Positions 16,708 to 26,256 are shown, counted from the first letter of the stretch. The stretch: DNA of 64,000 nucleotides from Oceanihabitans gracilariae (GCF_042684485.1 NZ_JBHULM010000011.1:310001-374000), one strand, 5' to 3'. Numbers and translations are program-made. Notes: generated by a model from the sequence alone, not told the origin.

Positions 16708-17034
16708 TTATTTTAATTTCTCGTTATTGTGGTGACGATCGTGATCGCGTTTTGTTTTTATGTCTAGCTTTTTATCAAAAGCTTCTTGTAAATTAATTCC
16801 TGTTTGGTTTGCTAAACATAATACTACAAACATAACATCTGCTAACTCTTCACCAAGGTCTTTATTTTTATCGCTTTCTTTTTCACTTTGCTCGCCATAA
16901 CGTCTTGCAATTATACGTGCTACTTCACCAACTTCTTCTGTTAGCTGCGCCATATTGGTAAGTTCATTAAAATAACGAACTCCGTGATTTTTAATCCAAT
17001 TATCTACTTCTAATTGTGCGTTTTTTATGTCCAT
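16708..17034 (-). CDS. MazG-like nucleotide pyrophosphohydrolase
   Basis: From ATG 17034 the protein has 108 residues; upstream codons to 17082 overlap the preceding gene and look non-native. It is an all-alpha NTP pyrophosphohydrolase. The metal-binding ExxE motifs are seen in Thr-Glu-Glu-Val-Gly-Glu-Val-Ala-Arg and again in Leu-Gly-Glu-Glu-Leu-Ala-Asp-Val. Family members hydrolyse non-canonical or excess NTPs to NMP and pyrophosphate. The start overlaps the stop of the upstream membrane protein by about 10 bases, so the two genes are likely co-translated. Confidence 0.85.
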   Translation of the reverse strand: MDIKNAQLEVDNWIKNHGVRYFNELTNMAQLTEEVGEVARIIARRYGEQSEKESDKNKDLGEELADVMFVVLCLANQTGINLQEAFDKKLDIKTKRDHDRHHNNEKLK

Positions 17035-17549
17035 GCTTTTTTCTTTTTTGCAATAGACAAAGTTATTAAAATAATACTGCAAGGAATAGCGATATAGATT
17101 AATTCGCTAATAATTACTTGCATTCCCCATTCTGAAAAAAATTGTTTCACACCAATTGGTGATACTTTAATAATTTTTAGCGGAAAAAAATATCTTTCAT
17201 TTATAAAAGGAATAAAAAAACCAACACCTTTTCCTCCTGTGGTTAAGGCATCTAAAAGTGCGTGAGAAAGCGTGGAAAGAAATATAACAATAAAGAAAAT
17301 CTGTTTTCGGTTTTTACCAAATACAAAAGCAAGTAAAACACTCCATAATACTGCAAATAAAATAGAATGCGTAAAACCTCTATGCCCAAAAGGATGCGTA
17401 TAAGGCACTCCAAATTTAAATACCAACACATCTATATCTGGAAGCATTGCAGAGGCTATTGCCAAAAGCAAAAGTAATTTACTGGTTTTAGAGTCTATTA
17501 CTTTTGCTGTTGTATAGGCAACGAAACCATGACCAAAAACAGAAGCCAT
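17025..17549 (-). CDS. YdjM-family membrane-bound metal-dependent hydrolase
   Basis: The 174-residue protein has four or five membrane helices. It carries the family motifs His-Gly in the N-terminus, Leu-Pro-Asp-Ile-Asp near residue 36, His-Arg-Gly-Phe-Thr-His-Ser around 56-62 and a later Leu-Ser-His-Ala-Leu-Leu-Asp. These His/Asp residues are the presumed metal ligands of PF04307. The enzymatic substrate is unknown. The start codon lies directly against the stop of the DUF3857 gene upstream, and its 3' end overlaps the MazG-like gene, so these genes probably form one transcription unit. Confidence 0.85.
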   Translation of the reverse strand: MASVFGHGFVAYTTAKVIDSKTSKLLLLLAIASAMLPDIDVLVFKFGVPYTHPFGHRGFTHSILFAVLWSVLLAFVFGKNRKQIFFIVIFLSTLSHALLDALTTGGKGVGFFIPFINERYFFPLKIIKVSPIGVKQFFSEWGMQVIISELIYIAIPCSIILITLSIAKKKKAWT

Positions 17550-19559
17550 TTACACCTTTTTAAGTACTATTTGTTCGGTTTGTTTTTTAACTACTAAATC
17601 AAAAAACTTCTTGAACTCTACATACTCCTGAGGCATAATGAGTGTTTTATTAATATCTAAGTTTGTAGTAATCTGTAATAAATCATTGGTTTGTTTTACC
17701 AAATAAGTAAAACCACCATCATTAACATTAAATTGAATTTTTACACTTTCTGGCAAAGACTCTACTTGATACCCTTGAGGAATTTTAATATTAATTACAT
17801 TTTTTTCGGAAACAGGATAGGTAAAATCTATAGGATACTCTCTAGTTTCTTGTTTAAACACGTTTTCTTCTGGAGCTAAAAATAACAACGAAGAGAAGTA
17901 TAGTTTATCTGCTATTTCTTCTATTCCGTTTTGTAAGTTATATTCATAAGAAATAAGAATTGGTTTACTTATTTCGTTTTTAGACTTTACATCTACATTG
18001 CTTACTTCAATATCTCCTTTTCCTTCTTCAATAGATAAAACATATTGCTCATCACTATACGTGTTAAAATCTTCTCTATGTGACAGCGCAAAATGATTGG
18101 TTAATTGCTGTCTTACTTTACCAGAAACAGAAAAGTCTTCATTAATAGTAGCATTTAGGTAGTTTATTTGTTTAGAATTTTGACTTGGTTGTAGGCTTAA
18201 CCACGCTGAGCTGTCATCTTCTCTAACAATTCTACCTTTCCAGTTTAGTATGTTTACAGGCAATACATTTGCTGTTGCATACAAATTTGAAGCATCTAGC
18301 AAGACTGTTCCTTCTTGAAATTCTATAGCTGCAATTACATAATTAAAACCATCCATAGTTGGTGTATAAGGTATTCCGTTACTTCTAGTACTTATAAGAA
18401 CAGGGTTTGCGTTTAAGCCACTATATCTTAACATAGCAACTAGCATTAAGTTAATGTCTGCTACATTACCAGCACCTTCTTTATATGCTTTAGACACACC
18501 AAGGTCTGTATAATAACCTATTAAACCATTTGATTTTACTTTAGTTTTAACAAAGTTGTAAATGGTTGCAGCTTTTTCCATTGGGCTTGTTACTCCTGCA
18601 AGCAAAGCATCTAGGTCTTTTTTAAAATATCCTTTTTTATTTAACTGACCTCCAAAATCATCATTACTATAAATAGTTTTTGTTACCTTATCCCAAGAGG
18701 TTGTAAAATCATTAGCAGTCTCATTAGGGTATTTAATATACTCTAGTTCTAAAGTTAATTTTGCTTGGTAATTATTTAAATTATCAACATACACTTCGTC
18801 TTTTAAAGCCGGAATATTGGTTAAGTCTGCGATAATAATATTCTTTTGATAGTCTACTGCAGACGAATTGTACTTAGAACCTTTTGTTCCTGTTGAATAT
18901 CTATCAAATCCACCAAGCGTAATTTTAGATTGCTCATAAGATCTATCAAGTTTTGGATAATACACTGCCTTAGGATTTATTAATGCTTTATAGCCAAAAT
19001 ATTCTGGTGTTGCTACTTTAAAATAATACTTATTAATTGGTATTGTTTTTTGAAACGCAATATCATCAATATTTATAGATTCTGATTTTATAGTATATTT
19101 ATATTCTACAACACAACCATCCTTAATATTTGGCATGGTAAATTTTGTGGTCTTCCAGTATTTGTTGTTTTCTTCCTCAAAAATACCATCATTTTTAAGT
19201 TTGGCATCTTCTATTTTACCATTTTCTAAGGTATAGGTATATGCTTTTAAGCCCACTAATTTATCTTTATATTTATTGGATGCGTTGTATAACCGTATAT
19301 TTTTAGTTGCATAATCATATCCATCTTTATTGTATATTTTTATTCTTTCATGCACCTCTACATTTTGAACAAAACCAGTACCTTGAACATATTCAAAATA
19401 AATTCGATGTTCTTTATACAATACAGCAGCATTAGCTTCTGGCTCTATTGCATGTTGTGTTTCTTCTAGTTCTGCTTTACTAACTTTACCAAACCTAAAG
19501 TCTTGAGAAAAGGTAAATTGTGCTATTAAAAGGGTAATTATTAGTACTTTTATTTTCAT
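17550..19559 (-). CDS. DUF3857/transglutaminase-like exported protein, catalytic residues lost
   Basis: This 669-residue protein has a signal peptide (about residues 1-19), a DUF3857 beta-rich region (about 50-250) and a transglutaminase-like fold (about 320-430). A DUF3858-like tail follows. Where active relatives have Gly-Asp-Cys-Lys/Ala-Asp, this protein reads Gly-Asn-Val-Ala-Asp (364-368). The usual Asn-His is Phe-Asn-Tyr (405-407), so both the cysteine and the histidine of the triad are missing. It therefore looks like a pseudoenzyme. It follows the paralogue at 19562-21469 by two bases, and the pair is presumably co-expressed in the periplasm or cell envelope. The function of the family is not known. 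Confidence 0.8.
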   Translation of the reverse strand: MKIKVLIITLLIAQFTFSQDFRFGKVSKAELEETQHAIEPEANAAVLYKEHRIYFEYVQGTGFVQNVEVHERIKIYNKDGYDYATKNIRLYNASNKYKDKLVGLKAYTYTLENGKIEDAKLKNDGIFEEENNKYWKTTKFTMPNIKDGCVVEYKYTIKSESINIDDIAFQKTIPINKYYFKVATPEYFGYKALINPKAVYYPKLDRSYEQSKITLGGFDRYSTGTKGSKYNSSAVDYQKNIIIADLTNIPALKDEVYVDNLNNYQAKLTLELEYIKYPNETANDFTTSWDKVTKTIYSNDDFGGQLNKKGYFKKDLDALLAGVTSPMEKAATIYNFVKTKVKSNGLIGYYTDLGVSKAYKEGAGNVADINLMLVAMLRYSGLNANPVLISTRSNGIPYTPTMDGFNYVIAAIEFQEGTVLLDASNLYATANVLPVNILNWKGRIVREDDSSAWLSLQPSQNSKQINYLNATINEDFSVSGKVRQQLTNHFALSHREDFNTYSDEQYVLSIEEGKGDIEVSNVDVKSKNEISKPILISYEYNLQNGIEEIADKLYFSSLLFLAPEENVFKQETREYPIDFTYPVSEKNVINIKIPQGYQVESLPESVKIQFNVNDGGFTYLVKQTNDLLQITTNLDINKTLIMPQEYVEFKKFFDLVVKKQTEQIVLKKV

Positions 19560-19561
19560 AT

Positions 19562-21469
19562 TTAAATATTGGTTTTTAATACTATTTTAGATGTATCGTG
19601 TTTTGCTATTTGTAATAAAAAATCTCTGAATTCTTTATATTCTTCTTTACTGTAGTTTCCCTTATTTATTTTTAATTCTCTTTGAAACAGTAAGGTATTT
19701 GCATCTTTTTGTGTGATGGCATAATGATACGATCCAAATTTATTGGTTATTGTAACTGTATCTTGCAATGCTTCTACTTGTAATGTTTCTGGTATTGTAA
19801 TTTTAAAGGTGTTTGTATTTACTTTTCCTCTGTTAATTTGAAAAGGTAAATTTCTTTTTTTATAACGTGGAGGCACGTATTCTTCTTCAAAGAAAACATT
19901 GGGTTTTAATAAAATTCGCTGTCCTACTTTAGAAGCATATTTTATTGCTTGAACATCTAACTCTTCTGTAAAAACAATATCTTCTGCGTTATTGTTAAAA
20001 GTAATAGCGTTAATTTCTAAATTATTAATTGTATTAAAATAGTCTTTGTAGTATAATTTTTGATCTTTTTCTAATTCGTTTTCTAAAAAATAATGATTAG
20101 AATATCTTGTTCCTTTAGAAACAATTTTCACCTGTGCTGTAATATTTCCGCTATCTTCTAGCTGTATACTTGCGCTGGTTTCTGTTCTATTCTCTTCGGC
20201 TGGATATACTTTGGTATGTACAATTTTCCCTCCTTCAGGTGTTACCAATAGCACATCTCTATCATCTGTAAAATTGGCATTATACGCAAAGGGACTAGTT
20301 TGGCTGGTACATTCTAACCAAAGATAATCGTTATCTTCTGGTATGCTTAATATGGCATGATTACCTTGTAAAGAAGAAAAACCTTTGTCTATATCTACAA
20401 TATCATCATCACCATAAACTACTGTATAATACGAATCTACTCCTACCTCTGCCAACAATGATTTTGTGTAGTTTGTTAGTGCTTTACAATCTCCATAACC
20501 TAACCTGTCTACTTCTTCTGCTAGCATTGGTTTCCATCCACCAATACCTACTTGCACACTAATATAGCGTGTTTTATTTTGCACATATTGGTATACTATT
20601 TTAGCTTTTTCTCTGTTTGTGGTTGCTAATGCTGTTTTTTCTTTTATTTCTTGTTTTATGCTTTCTGGTAATTCTTCGGTTCCTGTAATTAACGCATCAT
20701 ACATCCATTTACCAAAGTCTTGCCAATTGTTATTTACACCACGAACTCCTTCCATATTAAAATCTGTTAATGCTGCATTTAAGTATGGAGCATAGGTTTT
20801 AAATGAAGGACTGTACAATTCACTTTTAATGGGTTTTAAGTTTTTGGCGACATAGTTATAATCGCTTTTTTTCTCAATGTTGTAGTTTTCAAAATTTAAG
20901 GTTTGTACTTTTACTTTTGAAGTAGATGCATTTGTAATTTTATATTCTGCATTTTCTGTACTTGTATAAAAACCTTCAATTGGTCTCCAACTAGGTATAT
21001 ACGCTGTTGATTTATAAACCACTTCTACATCAAACATCATGGTATATGGATAACTTGTTGGTGTGTAGTTTAAATACTTCACTCGGTTATCTGAAAATAA
21101 TGTACCTCCACTAACAGCACTTACATCTAAAAAATCTTTTTCTCTAAACTTCTTTATCTCTTCACCATGTGCATTATAAATTCTTGCTTGTAGATTTTTT
21201 ATATTAGTATTCTTATCATAGTATTGGTAAGCTCCTTGTTTGCTATCGCCTTCTTTATTAAAAATAGTTATAATACGTTTATTGGTATACACCATTGCGT
21301 CATAATCTTTAATTTCTATATGAATAAGATCTGACCTAACCACAGCATTTGCATTTACTCTTAAAGAAAGTGGTACTGTTGTAGAATTAAACAAACTTTC
21401 ATCTTGGGCTTGTGTTGCAAAAAAAGAAATAAATAAAAAAAGTACAAGTAGGTATTGTTTTAAAATCAC
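19562..21469 (-). CDS. DUF3857/transglutaminase-like exported protein with intact triad
   Basis: This 635-residue protein begins at a GTG followed by a strong signal peptide ending Ala-Gln-Ala-Gln (about residue 22). It contains a DUF3857 domain and a transglutaminase-like core. The candidate catalytic cysteine is in Gly-Tyr-Gly-Asp-Cys-Lys-Ala (Cys328), the histidine in Gly-Asn-His-Ala (His371), and an acidic residue lies near 386 in Leu-Glu-Cys-Thr. Proteins of this type are common in Flavobacteriaceae, often as tandem paralogues, and are presumed periplasmic. Whether it acts as a protease, amidase or cross-linking enzyme is not known. It is the first gene of a run with the inactive-looking paralogue, the YdjM-like gene and the MazG-like gene. 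Confidence 0.82.
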   Translation of the reverse strand: MILKQYLLVLFLFISFFATQAQDESLFNSTTVPLSLRVNANAVVRSDLIHIEIKDYDAMVYTNKRIITIFNKEGDSKQGAYQYYDKNTNIKNLQARIYNAHGEEIKKFREKDFLDVSAVSGGTLFSDNRVKYLNYTPTSYPYTMMFDVEVVYKSTAYIPSWRPIEGFYTSTENAEYKITNASTSKVKVQTLNFENYNIEKKSDYNYVAKNLKPIKSELYSPSFKTYAPYLNAALTDFNMEGVRGVNNNWQDFGKWMYDALITGTEELPESIKQEIKEKTALATTNREKAKIVYQYVQNKTRYISVQVGIGGWKPMLAEEVDRLGYGDCKALTNYTKSLLAEVGVDSYYTVVYGDDDIVDIDKGFSSLQGNHAILSIPEDNDYLWLECTSQTSPFAYNANFTDDRDVLLVTPEGGKIVHTKVYPAEENRTETSASIQLEDSGNITAQVKIVSKGTRYSNHYFLENELEKDQKLYYKDYFNTINNLEINAITFNNNAEDIVFTEELDVQAIKYASKVGQRILLKPNVFFEEEYVPPRYKKRNLPFQINRGKVNTNTFKITIPETLQVEALQDTVTITNKFGSYHYAITQKDANTLLFQRELKINKGNYSKEEYKEFRDFLLQIAKHDTSKIVLKTNI

Positions 21470-21534
21470 TTAGTTAAGTTTAGGATTTTAAAAATACTAA
21501 TTTTTAATACTTTACAAAAAATACTATACTTTTT

Positions 21535-21987
21535 TTATGCTTTATTTTTTGTATCTATTATTATAGTAACTGGTCCATCATTTAAAAGTGCTACTTGCAT
21601 ATCTGCACCAAACTCTCCTGTTTGTACTGCTTTACCAAGATCTTTTTCTATTTGACTAATAAAATCTTGATACAAAGGAATAGCAACATCTGGTTTTGCT
21701 GCTTTAATATAACTAGGTCTGTTTCCTTTTTTGGTATTTGCGTGTAAGGTAAATTGACTAACTACAATAGCATCTCCATTACTAGTTTTAAGCGAATTAT
21801 TCATCACACCATCTGCATCATTAAAAATACGAAGGTTAGCTATTTTATTAGACAACCATTGGATGTCTTCTTGGGTATCTTCTGGAACAATACCTAATAG
21901 TATTAATAAACCTTGTTGAATAGATGCTACTTGTTTACCTTCAATAGTAACACTTGCTTGAGAAACTCTTTGTATAACTGCTTTCAT
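21535..21987 (-). CDS. dtd: D-aminoacyl-tRNA deacylase
   Basis: The 150-residue protein removes D-amino acids (and mischarged glycine) from tRNA. It opens with the canonical Met-Lys-Ala-Val-Ile-Gln-Arg-Val-Ser-Gln-Ala-Ser-Val. It carries the active-site segment Val-Val-Ser-Gln-Phe-Thr-Leu and the C-terminal Gly-Pro-Val-Thr motif near residue 138, the cross-subunit Gly-Pro signature. It is full length, starts with ATG and is separated by about 65-75 bases from both neighbours. Confidence 0.96.
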   Translation of the reverse strand: MKAVIQRVSQASVTIEGKQVASIQQGLLILLGIVPEDTQEDIQWLSNKIANLRIFNDADGVMNNSLKTSNGDAIVVSQFTLHANTKKGNRPSYIKAAKPDVAIPLYQDFISQIEKDLGKAVQTGEFGADMQVALLNDGPVTIIIDTKNKA

Positions 21988-22060
21988 GATTTAAAACTCT
22001 CTTACTATTAATTTATCTACACTTAAAAGGCAGCAAGTTTTTTGCCTTAGTAGGAATATA

Positions 22061-23005
22061 TTAATTATAGTTATCTGTTCTGTAATGCTCGTCTTCGCCT
22101 TCAATAATACTTACATAACTTCTGTAGCGTGAATAGGCAATTTCGTCATTTTCTACTGCTTTTTTAATAGCACATTTAGGTTCTTCAATATGTAAACAGT
22201 TATTGAATTTACAGTCTTGTTTTAACGCAAAAAACTCTGGAAAATAGTCACTAACTTCTTCTTTTTCCATATCTACAATTCCGAAACCTTTTATTCCTGG
22301 AGTATCTATAATTTTAGCATTAAAGCTAAGATCAAACATTTCTGCAAAGGTAGTAGTGTGTTGTCCTTGGCTATGTTGTGTAGAAATTTCTTTTGTTTTT
22401 AAGTCTAAATTAGGTTCAATAGCATTTACAAGTGTAGATTTACCAACACCAGAATGTCCTGCAAACATGCTTACTTTGTCTTGCATCATGCTTTTAACCT
22501 TCTCTACATTTTTACCTGTAGTTGCAGATATACCAATACACTCATAACCAATACTTCTGTATACATGAGCTAGATAGCGAACCTCATCTAGAGTTTCTTT
22601 ATCATACACATCTATTTTATTAAAAAGTAAAATGGTTTTAATAGAATAAGCTTCTGCTGTTACTAAAAAGCGATCTATAAAAGAGGTAAATGTTGGCGGA
22701 TTATTTATAGTAACCAATAAAAACACTTGGTCTATATTTGAAGCAATAACATGAGTTTGCTTAGAAAGGTTTACCGATTTACGAACAATATAATTTTTTC
22801 TATCGTGTATATAGTTAATTACACCTGTTTCTGTATCGTTTTTGGTTTCTAACTCAAAATCTACATGATCACCAACAGCAATTGGGTTGGTACTTTTAAT
22901 ACCTTTAAGCCTAAATTTTCCTTTTATTCGGCACTCATAAGTCTTACCGTTTTCTGTTTTTACGGTATACCAACTTCCTGTAGATTTGTAAACTAGTCCT
23001 TTCAT
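22061..23005 (-). CDS. rsgA: Ribosome small-subunit-dependent GTPase RsgA
   Basis: This circularly permuted GTPase acts in 30S maturation. From ATG 23005 it has 314 residues. It has an N-terminal OB fold, then motif G4 (Phe-Asn-Lys-Ile-Asp), then G1 (Gly-His-Ser-Gly-Val-Gly-Lys-Ser-Thr) and G3 (Asp-Thr-Pro-Gly). The C-terminal zinc-binding Cys/His cluster is Cys-Lys-Phe-Asn-Asn-Cys-Leu-His with a later Cys. The 12 codons that would extend to 23041 overlap terminator sequence and are not used. It is transcribed separately from the upstream aromatic operon, which ends at the hairpin at 23043-23070. Confidence 0.95.
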   Translation of the reverse strand: MKGLVYKSTGSWYTVKTENGKTYECRIKGKFRLKGIKSTNPIAVGDHVDFELETKNDTETGVINYIHDRKNYIVRKSVNLSKQTHVIASNIDQVFLLVTINNPPTFTSFIDRFLVTAEAYSIKTILLFNKIDVYDKETLDEVRYLAHVYRSIGYECIGISATTGKNVEKVKSMMQDKVSMFAGHSGVGKSTLVNAIEPNLDLKTKEISTQHSQGQHTTTFAEMFDLSFNAKIIDTPGIKGFGIVDMEKEEVSDYFPEFFALKQDCKFNNCLHIEEPKCAIKKAVENDEIAYSRYRSYVSIIEGEDEHYRTDNYN

Positions 23006-23042
23006 TAATGCAAAGATGCATAATATGCCATTGGAATACAAT

Positions 23043-23070
23043 AAAAAAGGCTCGCAAATGCGAGCCTTTT
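23043..23070. terminator. Intrinsic terminator of the aromatic operon
   Basis: AAAAAAGGCTCGCA pairs with TGCGAGCCTTTT around a two-base loop, five bases beyond the last gene of the pheA operon. A- and T-runs on both flanks make it active for the minus strand and possibly both strands. Confidence 0.85.
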
Positions 23071-23075
23071 AATTT

Positions 23076-24158
23076 TTAAGCTTTTAAAATCTTTTCTTGA
23101 TGATTTATAGACTCTTGGTGAATTGCTTTAAACATACGTAAAATAAACTCTTCACTTAATCCTTTTGACTCTCCTTCAAGAACCATTTTTCCTAGAATTT
23201 CATTCCATCGTTTGCTTTGTAAAACAGAAACATTTTTTTGCTTTTTTAGAGCGCCAATACCGTCTGCTACTTTCATTCTTTTTCCTAGTAAATCAATAAT
23301 TTGATTATCTACTACATCTATCTGAGCTCTTAAATTATTAAGTTCTTGATTGTATGCAGCTTCAGGATCTGTTTCTTTTCTTATACGCAAATCTTCCATT
23401 ATTTGCACTAAAGAATCTGGTGTTACCTGTTGTGCTGCATCACTCCACGCGTTATCTGGATCATAGTGTGTTTCTATCATTAATCCATCAAAATTAAGAT
23501 CTAATGCTGTTTGTGACACATCAAAAATCATATCTCTTTTTCCTGTAATATGTGAAGGATCATTAATTAAAGGAATATCTGGAAATCTGTTTTGAAATTC
23601 AATAGCTAATTGCCATTCTGGAATATTTCTGTATTTTGATTTTTCGTAAGTAGAAAAACCTCTATGTATGGCTCCTAGGTTTTTAACTCCTGCAGTATAT
23701 AATCTTTCAATACCACCTAACCATAAAGATAAGTCTGGATTTACCGGATTTTTTACTAGCACAATTTTATCTGTTCCTTGTAAAGCATCTGCAATTTCTT
23801 GCATGATAAATGGACTTACAGTAGATCGTGCACCAATCCATAATAAATCTACATCATTTTCTAATGCTAATTTTACATGTGCTGCATTAGCAACCTCTGT
23901 ACAGGTTTTCATACCTGTTTCTTCTTTTACTTTTTTTAACCAATTTAAACCTAAAGCACCAACACCTTCAAAATTTCCTGGTCTTGTTCTAGGTTTCCAT
24001 ATTCCTGCTCTAAAGTAATTTACATCAGTATCTTTTAACTGATGTGCAATTTTTAAAACTTGCTCTTCTGTTTCTGCACTACATGGTCCTGCTATTACTA
24101 GTGGATGATCTAACTTCATGTCATCTAACCATGTTCTTAATTCTTTTTTGTTTTCCAT
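23076..24158 (-). CDS. Bifunctional DAHP synthase / chorismate mutase
   Basis: From ATG 24158 the protein has 360 residues. The first ~260 form a class I-beta (KDO8P-like) 3-deoxy-7-phosphoheptulonate synthase, with Ala-Gly-Pro-Cys-Ser-Ala-Glu near residue 24, Lys-Pro-Arg-Thr-Arg-Pro and Asp-Pro-Ser-His. The last ~90 are an AroQ-type chorismate mutase with Arg-Ala-Gln-Ile-Asp and Gly-Lys-Arg-Met-Lys-Val-Ala. It commits carbon to the aromatic pathway and converts chorismate to prephenate for TyrA and PheA of the same operon. In other bacteria the fused mutase makes this enzyme sensitive to prephenate or chorismate. It is the fourth and last structural gene after pheA, aminotransferase and tyrA, under the predicted attenuator at 27084-27207. 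Confidence 0.94.
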   Translation of the reverse strand: MENKKELRTWLDDMKLDHPLVIAGPCSAETEEQVLKIAHQLKDTDVNYFRAGIWKPRTRPGNFEGVGALGLNWLKKVKEETGMKTCTEVANAAHVKLALENDVDLLWIGARSTVSPFIMQEIADALQGTDKIVLVKNPVNPDLSLWLGGIERLYTAGVKNLGAIHRGFSTYEKSKYRNIPEWQLAIEFQNRFPDIPLINDPSHITGKRDMIFDVSQTALDLNFDGLMIETHYDPDNAWSDAAQQVTPDSLVQIMEDLRIRKETDPEAAYNQELNNLRAQIDVVDNQIIDLLGKRMKVADGIGALKKQKNVSVLQSKRWNEILGKMVLEGESKGLSEEFILRMFKAIHQESINHQEKILKA

Positions 24159-24253
24159 AATTTTAAATATTCCAAAAATAAAATTCCAAATTTCAAAAAG
24201 CATTAATGCTATTTCCTTTTAATTGGTATTTAGTTTTTGCGTTTTGTAAAGTG

Positions 24254-25111
24254 TTATTCTATTCCGTTTAATATGTCTTTTATTCTATTGGTGTTTTCCA
24301 TTTCTTTAAAAACAGTTTCAAAATCTTCCTTTTGAATCTTTTCTTTAAAATGTGTAAGATTGCTTATATATTCTTCTAAAGTTTCAATTACATTTTCTTT
24401 ATTCTGCTTAAAAATTGGTGTCCACATAGCAGGACTACTTTTTGCCAAACGTACTGTTGAGGCAAATCCACTTCCTGCCATATCAAAAATATCACGTTCG
24501 TTATTTTCTTTATCTATTACTGTTTTCCCTAACATAAAGGCACTAATGTGTGATAAATGTGAAACGTAAGCAATGTGTTTATCATGAGCTTCAGGATTCA
24601 TGTACCGAATACGCATGCCCATAATTTGAAAAATGGTTAATGCTTTTTCTTGAAGCTTAAATGCTGTTTTTTCTATTTCGCATATAATGTTTGTTTTGTT
24701 TTTAAACAAACCTAATAATGCTGCTTTAGGACCAGAAAACTCAGTTCCTGCTATAGGATGTGTTGCTAGAAAATTTCTTCGCTTTGCGTGATTTTCTACT
24801 ACTTTACAAATATCGCTTTTAGTAGAACCAACATCCATTACCAAAGCATCATCAGACACAAGGTCTAGTACTTCTGGCAATAATTTTACAGAAACATCTA
24901 CAGGAACTGCTAGTATTACAAAATCTGCATTTGCCACATCTTTTAATGTTGCTTTAAAATCTATAACTTTTAGTTCTAAAGCTTCTTTTAAATGTGTTGG
25001 ATTAGAATCTACACCAAACAAGCTAATGTTAGGATTTAAGTTTTTTACATCTCTAGCAATGCTTCCTCCTATTAATCCTACTCCTATTACATATATATTT
25101 TTTACACTCAT
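24254..25111 (-). CDS. tyrA: Prephenate dehydrogenase
   Basis: From ATG 25111 it has 285 residues and begins with an NAD-binding Rossmann motif (Gly-Val-Gly-Leu-Ile-Gly-Gly-Ser). Downstream it shows Asp-Val-Gly-Ser-Thr-Lys, Thr-His-Pro-Ile-Ala-Gly-Thr-Glu (prephenate binding) and His-Ile-Ala-Tyr-Val-Ser-His-Leu-Ser-His. It converts prephenate to 4-hydroxyphenylpyruvate. Its start lies three bases past the aminotransferase stop, so the two are probably coupled. A longer frame from 25159 would overlap the aminotransferase and is not favoured. No ACT domain is present, so feedback control by tyrosine through such a domain is unlikely. Confidence 0.93.
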   Translation of the reverse strand: MSVKNIYVIGVGLIGGSIARDVKNLNPNISLFGVDSNPTHLKEALELKVIDFKATLKDVANADFVILAVPVDVSVKLLPEVLDLVSDDALVMDVGSTKSDICKVVENHAKRRNFLATHPIAGTEFSGPKAALLGLFKNKTNIICEIEKTAFKLQEKALTIFQIMGMRIRYMNPEAHDKHIAYVSHLSHISAFMLGKTVIDKENNERDIFDMAGSGFASTVRLAKSSPAMWTPIFKQNKENVIETLEEYISNLTHFKEKIQKEDFETVFKEMENTNRIKDILNGIE

Positions 25112-25113
25112 AA

Positions 25114-26256
25114 TTATATTCTTGCTAGTGCTTCTTCTAACTCCTCTGTCGATGCACATAATGAAAACCTAACATATCCTTCTCCTTGTGATCCAAAAAT
25201 CGTTCCTGGAGCTATAAATATGTGGTTTTCTTTTAACAGCATATCTATAAATTCTTCCGATTTAAAATGTGGTGGTAATTTTGCCCAAACAAATAATCCA
25301 GAAGCATTTTTATTATAGGTACAGTTTAAAGCATCTGCTAGTTTCCATACCAATTCGCGTCTTTGTTTATACACACTGTTTAAGCTATTGTACCACATTG
25401 AAGAACATTTTAAAGCTTCAATGGCTCCTTTTTGTATACCATAAAACATACCAGAATCCATATTACTTTTCACTTTTATTATTGCTTCTATATGTTTTGC
25501 GTTTCCTAAAACCATTCCTACTCTCCAGCCAGACATATTAAATGTTTTACTTAATGAGTTTAGCTCTAAGCAAACGTCTTTTGCTTTTTTTACACTTAAA
25601 ATACTTGTTGGTTCTTCATTTAAAACAAAACTATACGGATTGTCATTTACCACTAAAATATTGTGCTTTCTAGCAAATTCTACAACCTCTTTAAACAACT
25701 GTTTGGTTGCTTTAGCTCCTGTTGGCATGTGTGGATAGTTAAGCCACATAATTTTTACTTTGCTTAGGTCTTGCTTTTCTAATTCTTTTAAATTAGGCAA
25801 CCATCCTTTGCTTTCTTCTAAATTATAAAACACAGGTTTAGCACCTATTAATTTAGTAACCGAAGCATAGGTAGGATAACCAGGATTTGGTATAAGTACC
25901 TCATCACCTTCATTTAAAAAAGCCATAGAAATATGCATAATACCTTCTTTGCTTCCCATTAATGGCAACACCTCTGTAGTAGGACTTACATGTACCGAAA
26001 ACTGCTCTTTATAAAAAGAGGTGATGGCCTCACGTAGTTCTGGCAAACCTTGATAGCTTTGGTATTTATGCGCTGTAGCATCTTGCATGCTATTTAATAT
26101 TGCTGTTACTACTTTGGTTGGTGGCTGTAAATCTGGACTACCAATACCTAAATTAATAATGGGTTTACCATTAGCTTTAAGCAAGTTTACTTCACGCAAT
26201 TTTCTTGAAAAATAGTATTCTTCTACTGTATGTAATCTGTCTGCTACTTGTATCAT
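25114..26256 (-). CDS. Class I/II aminotransferase (likely aromatic/prephenate branch)
   Basis: The 380-residue fold-type I PLP enzyme shows the aspartate aminotransferase family motifs: Asn-Pro-Gly-Tyr-Pro-Thr-Tyr, an Asn-Asp-Asn-Pro-Tyr metal-free cofactor segment, the PLP lysine in Asn-Ser-Leu-Ser-Lys-Thr-Phe-Asn-Met-Ser-Gly-Trp-Arg-Val-Gly, and Arg-Phe-Ser-Leu near the C-terminus. Its start overlaps the pheA stop by four bases (ATGA). Lying between pheA and tyrA, it most likely transaminates phenylpyruvate and 4-hydroxyphenylpyruvate to Phe and Tyr, or prephenate to arogenate. It is similar to LL-diaminopimelate-type aminotransferases, so specificity is inferred from the operon. Confidence 0.88.
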   Translation of the reverse strand: MIQVADRLHTVEEYYFSRKLREVNLLKANGKPIINLGIGSPDLQPPTKVVTAILNSMQDATAHKYQSYQGLPELREAITSFYKEQFSVHVSPTTEVLPLMGSKEGIMHISMAFLNEGDEVLIPNPGYPTYASVTKLIGAKPVFYNLEESKGWLPNLKELEKQDLSKVKIMWLNYPHMPTGAKATKQLFKEVVEFARKHNILVVNDNPYSFVLNEEPTSILSVKKAKDVCLELNSLSKTFNMSGWRVGMVLGNAKHIEAIIKVKSNMDSGMFYGIQKGAIEALKCSSMWYNSLNSVYKQRRELVWKLADALNCTYNKNASGLFVWAKLPPHFKSEEFIDMLLKENHIFIAPGTIFGSQGEGYVRFSLCASTEELEEALARI

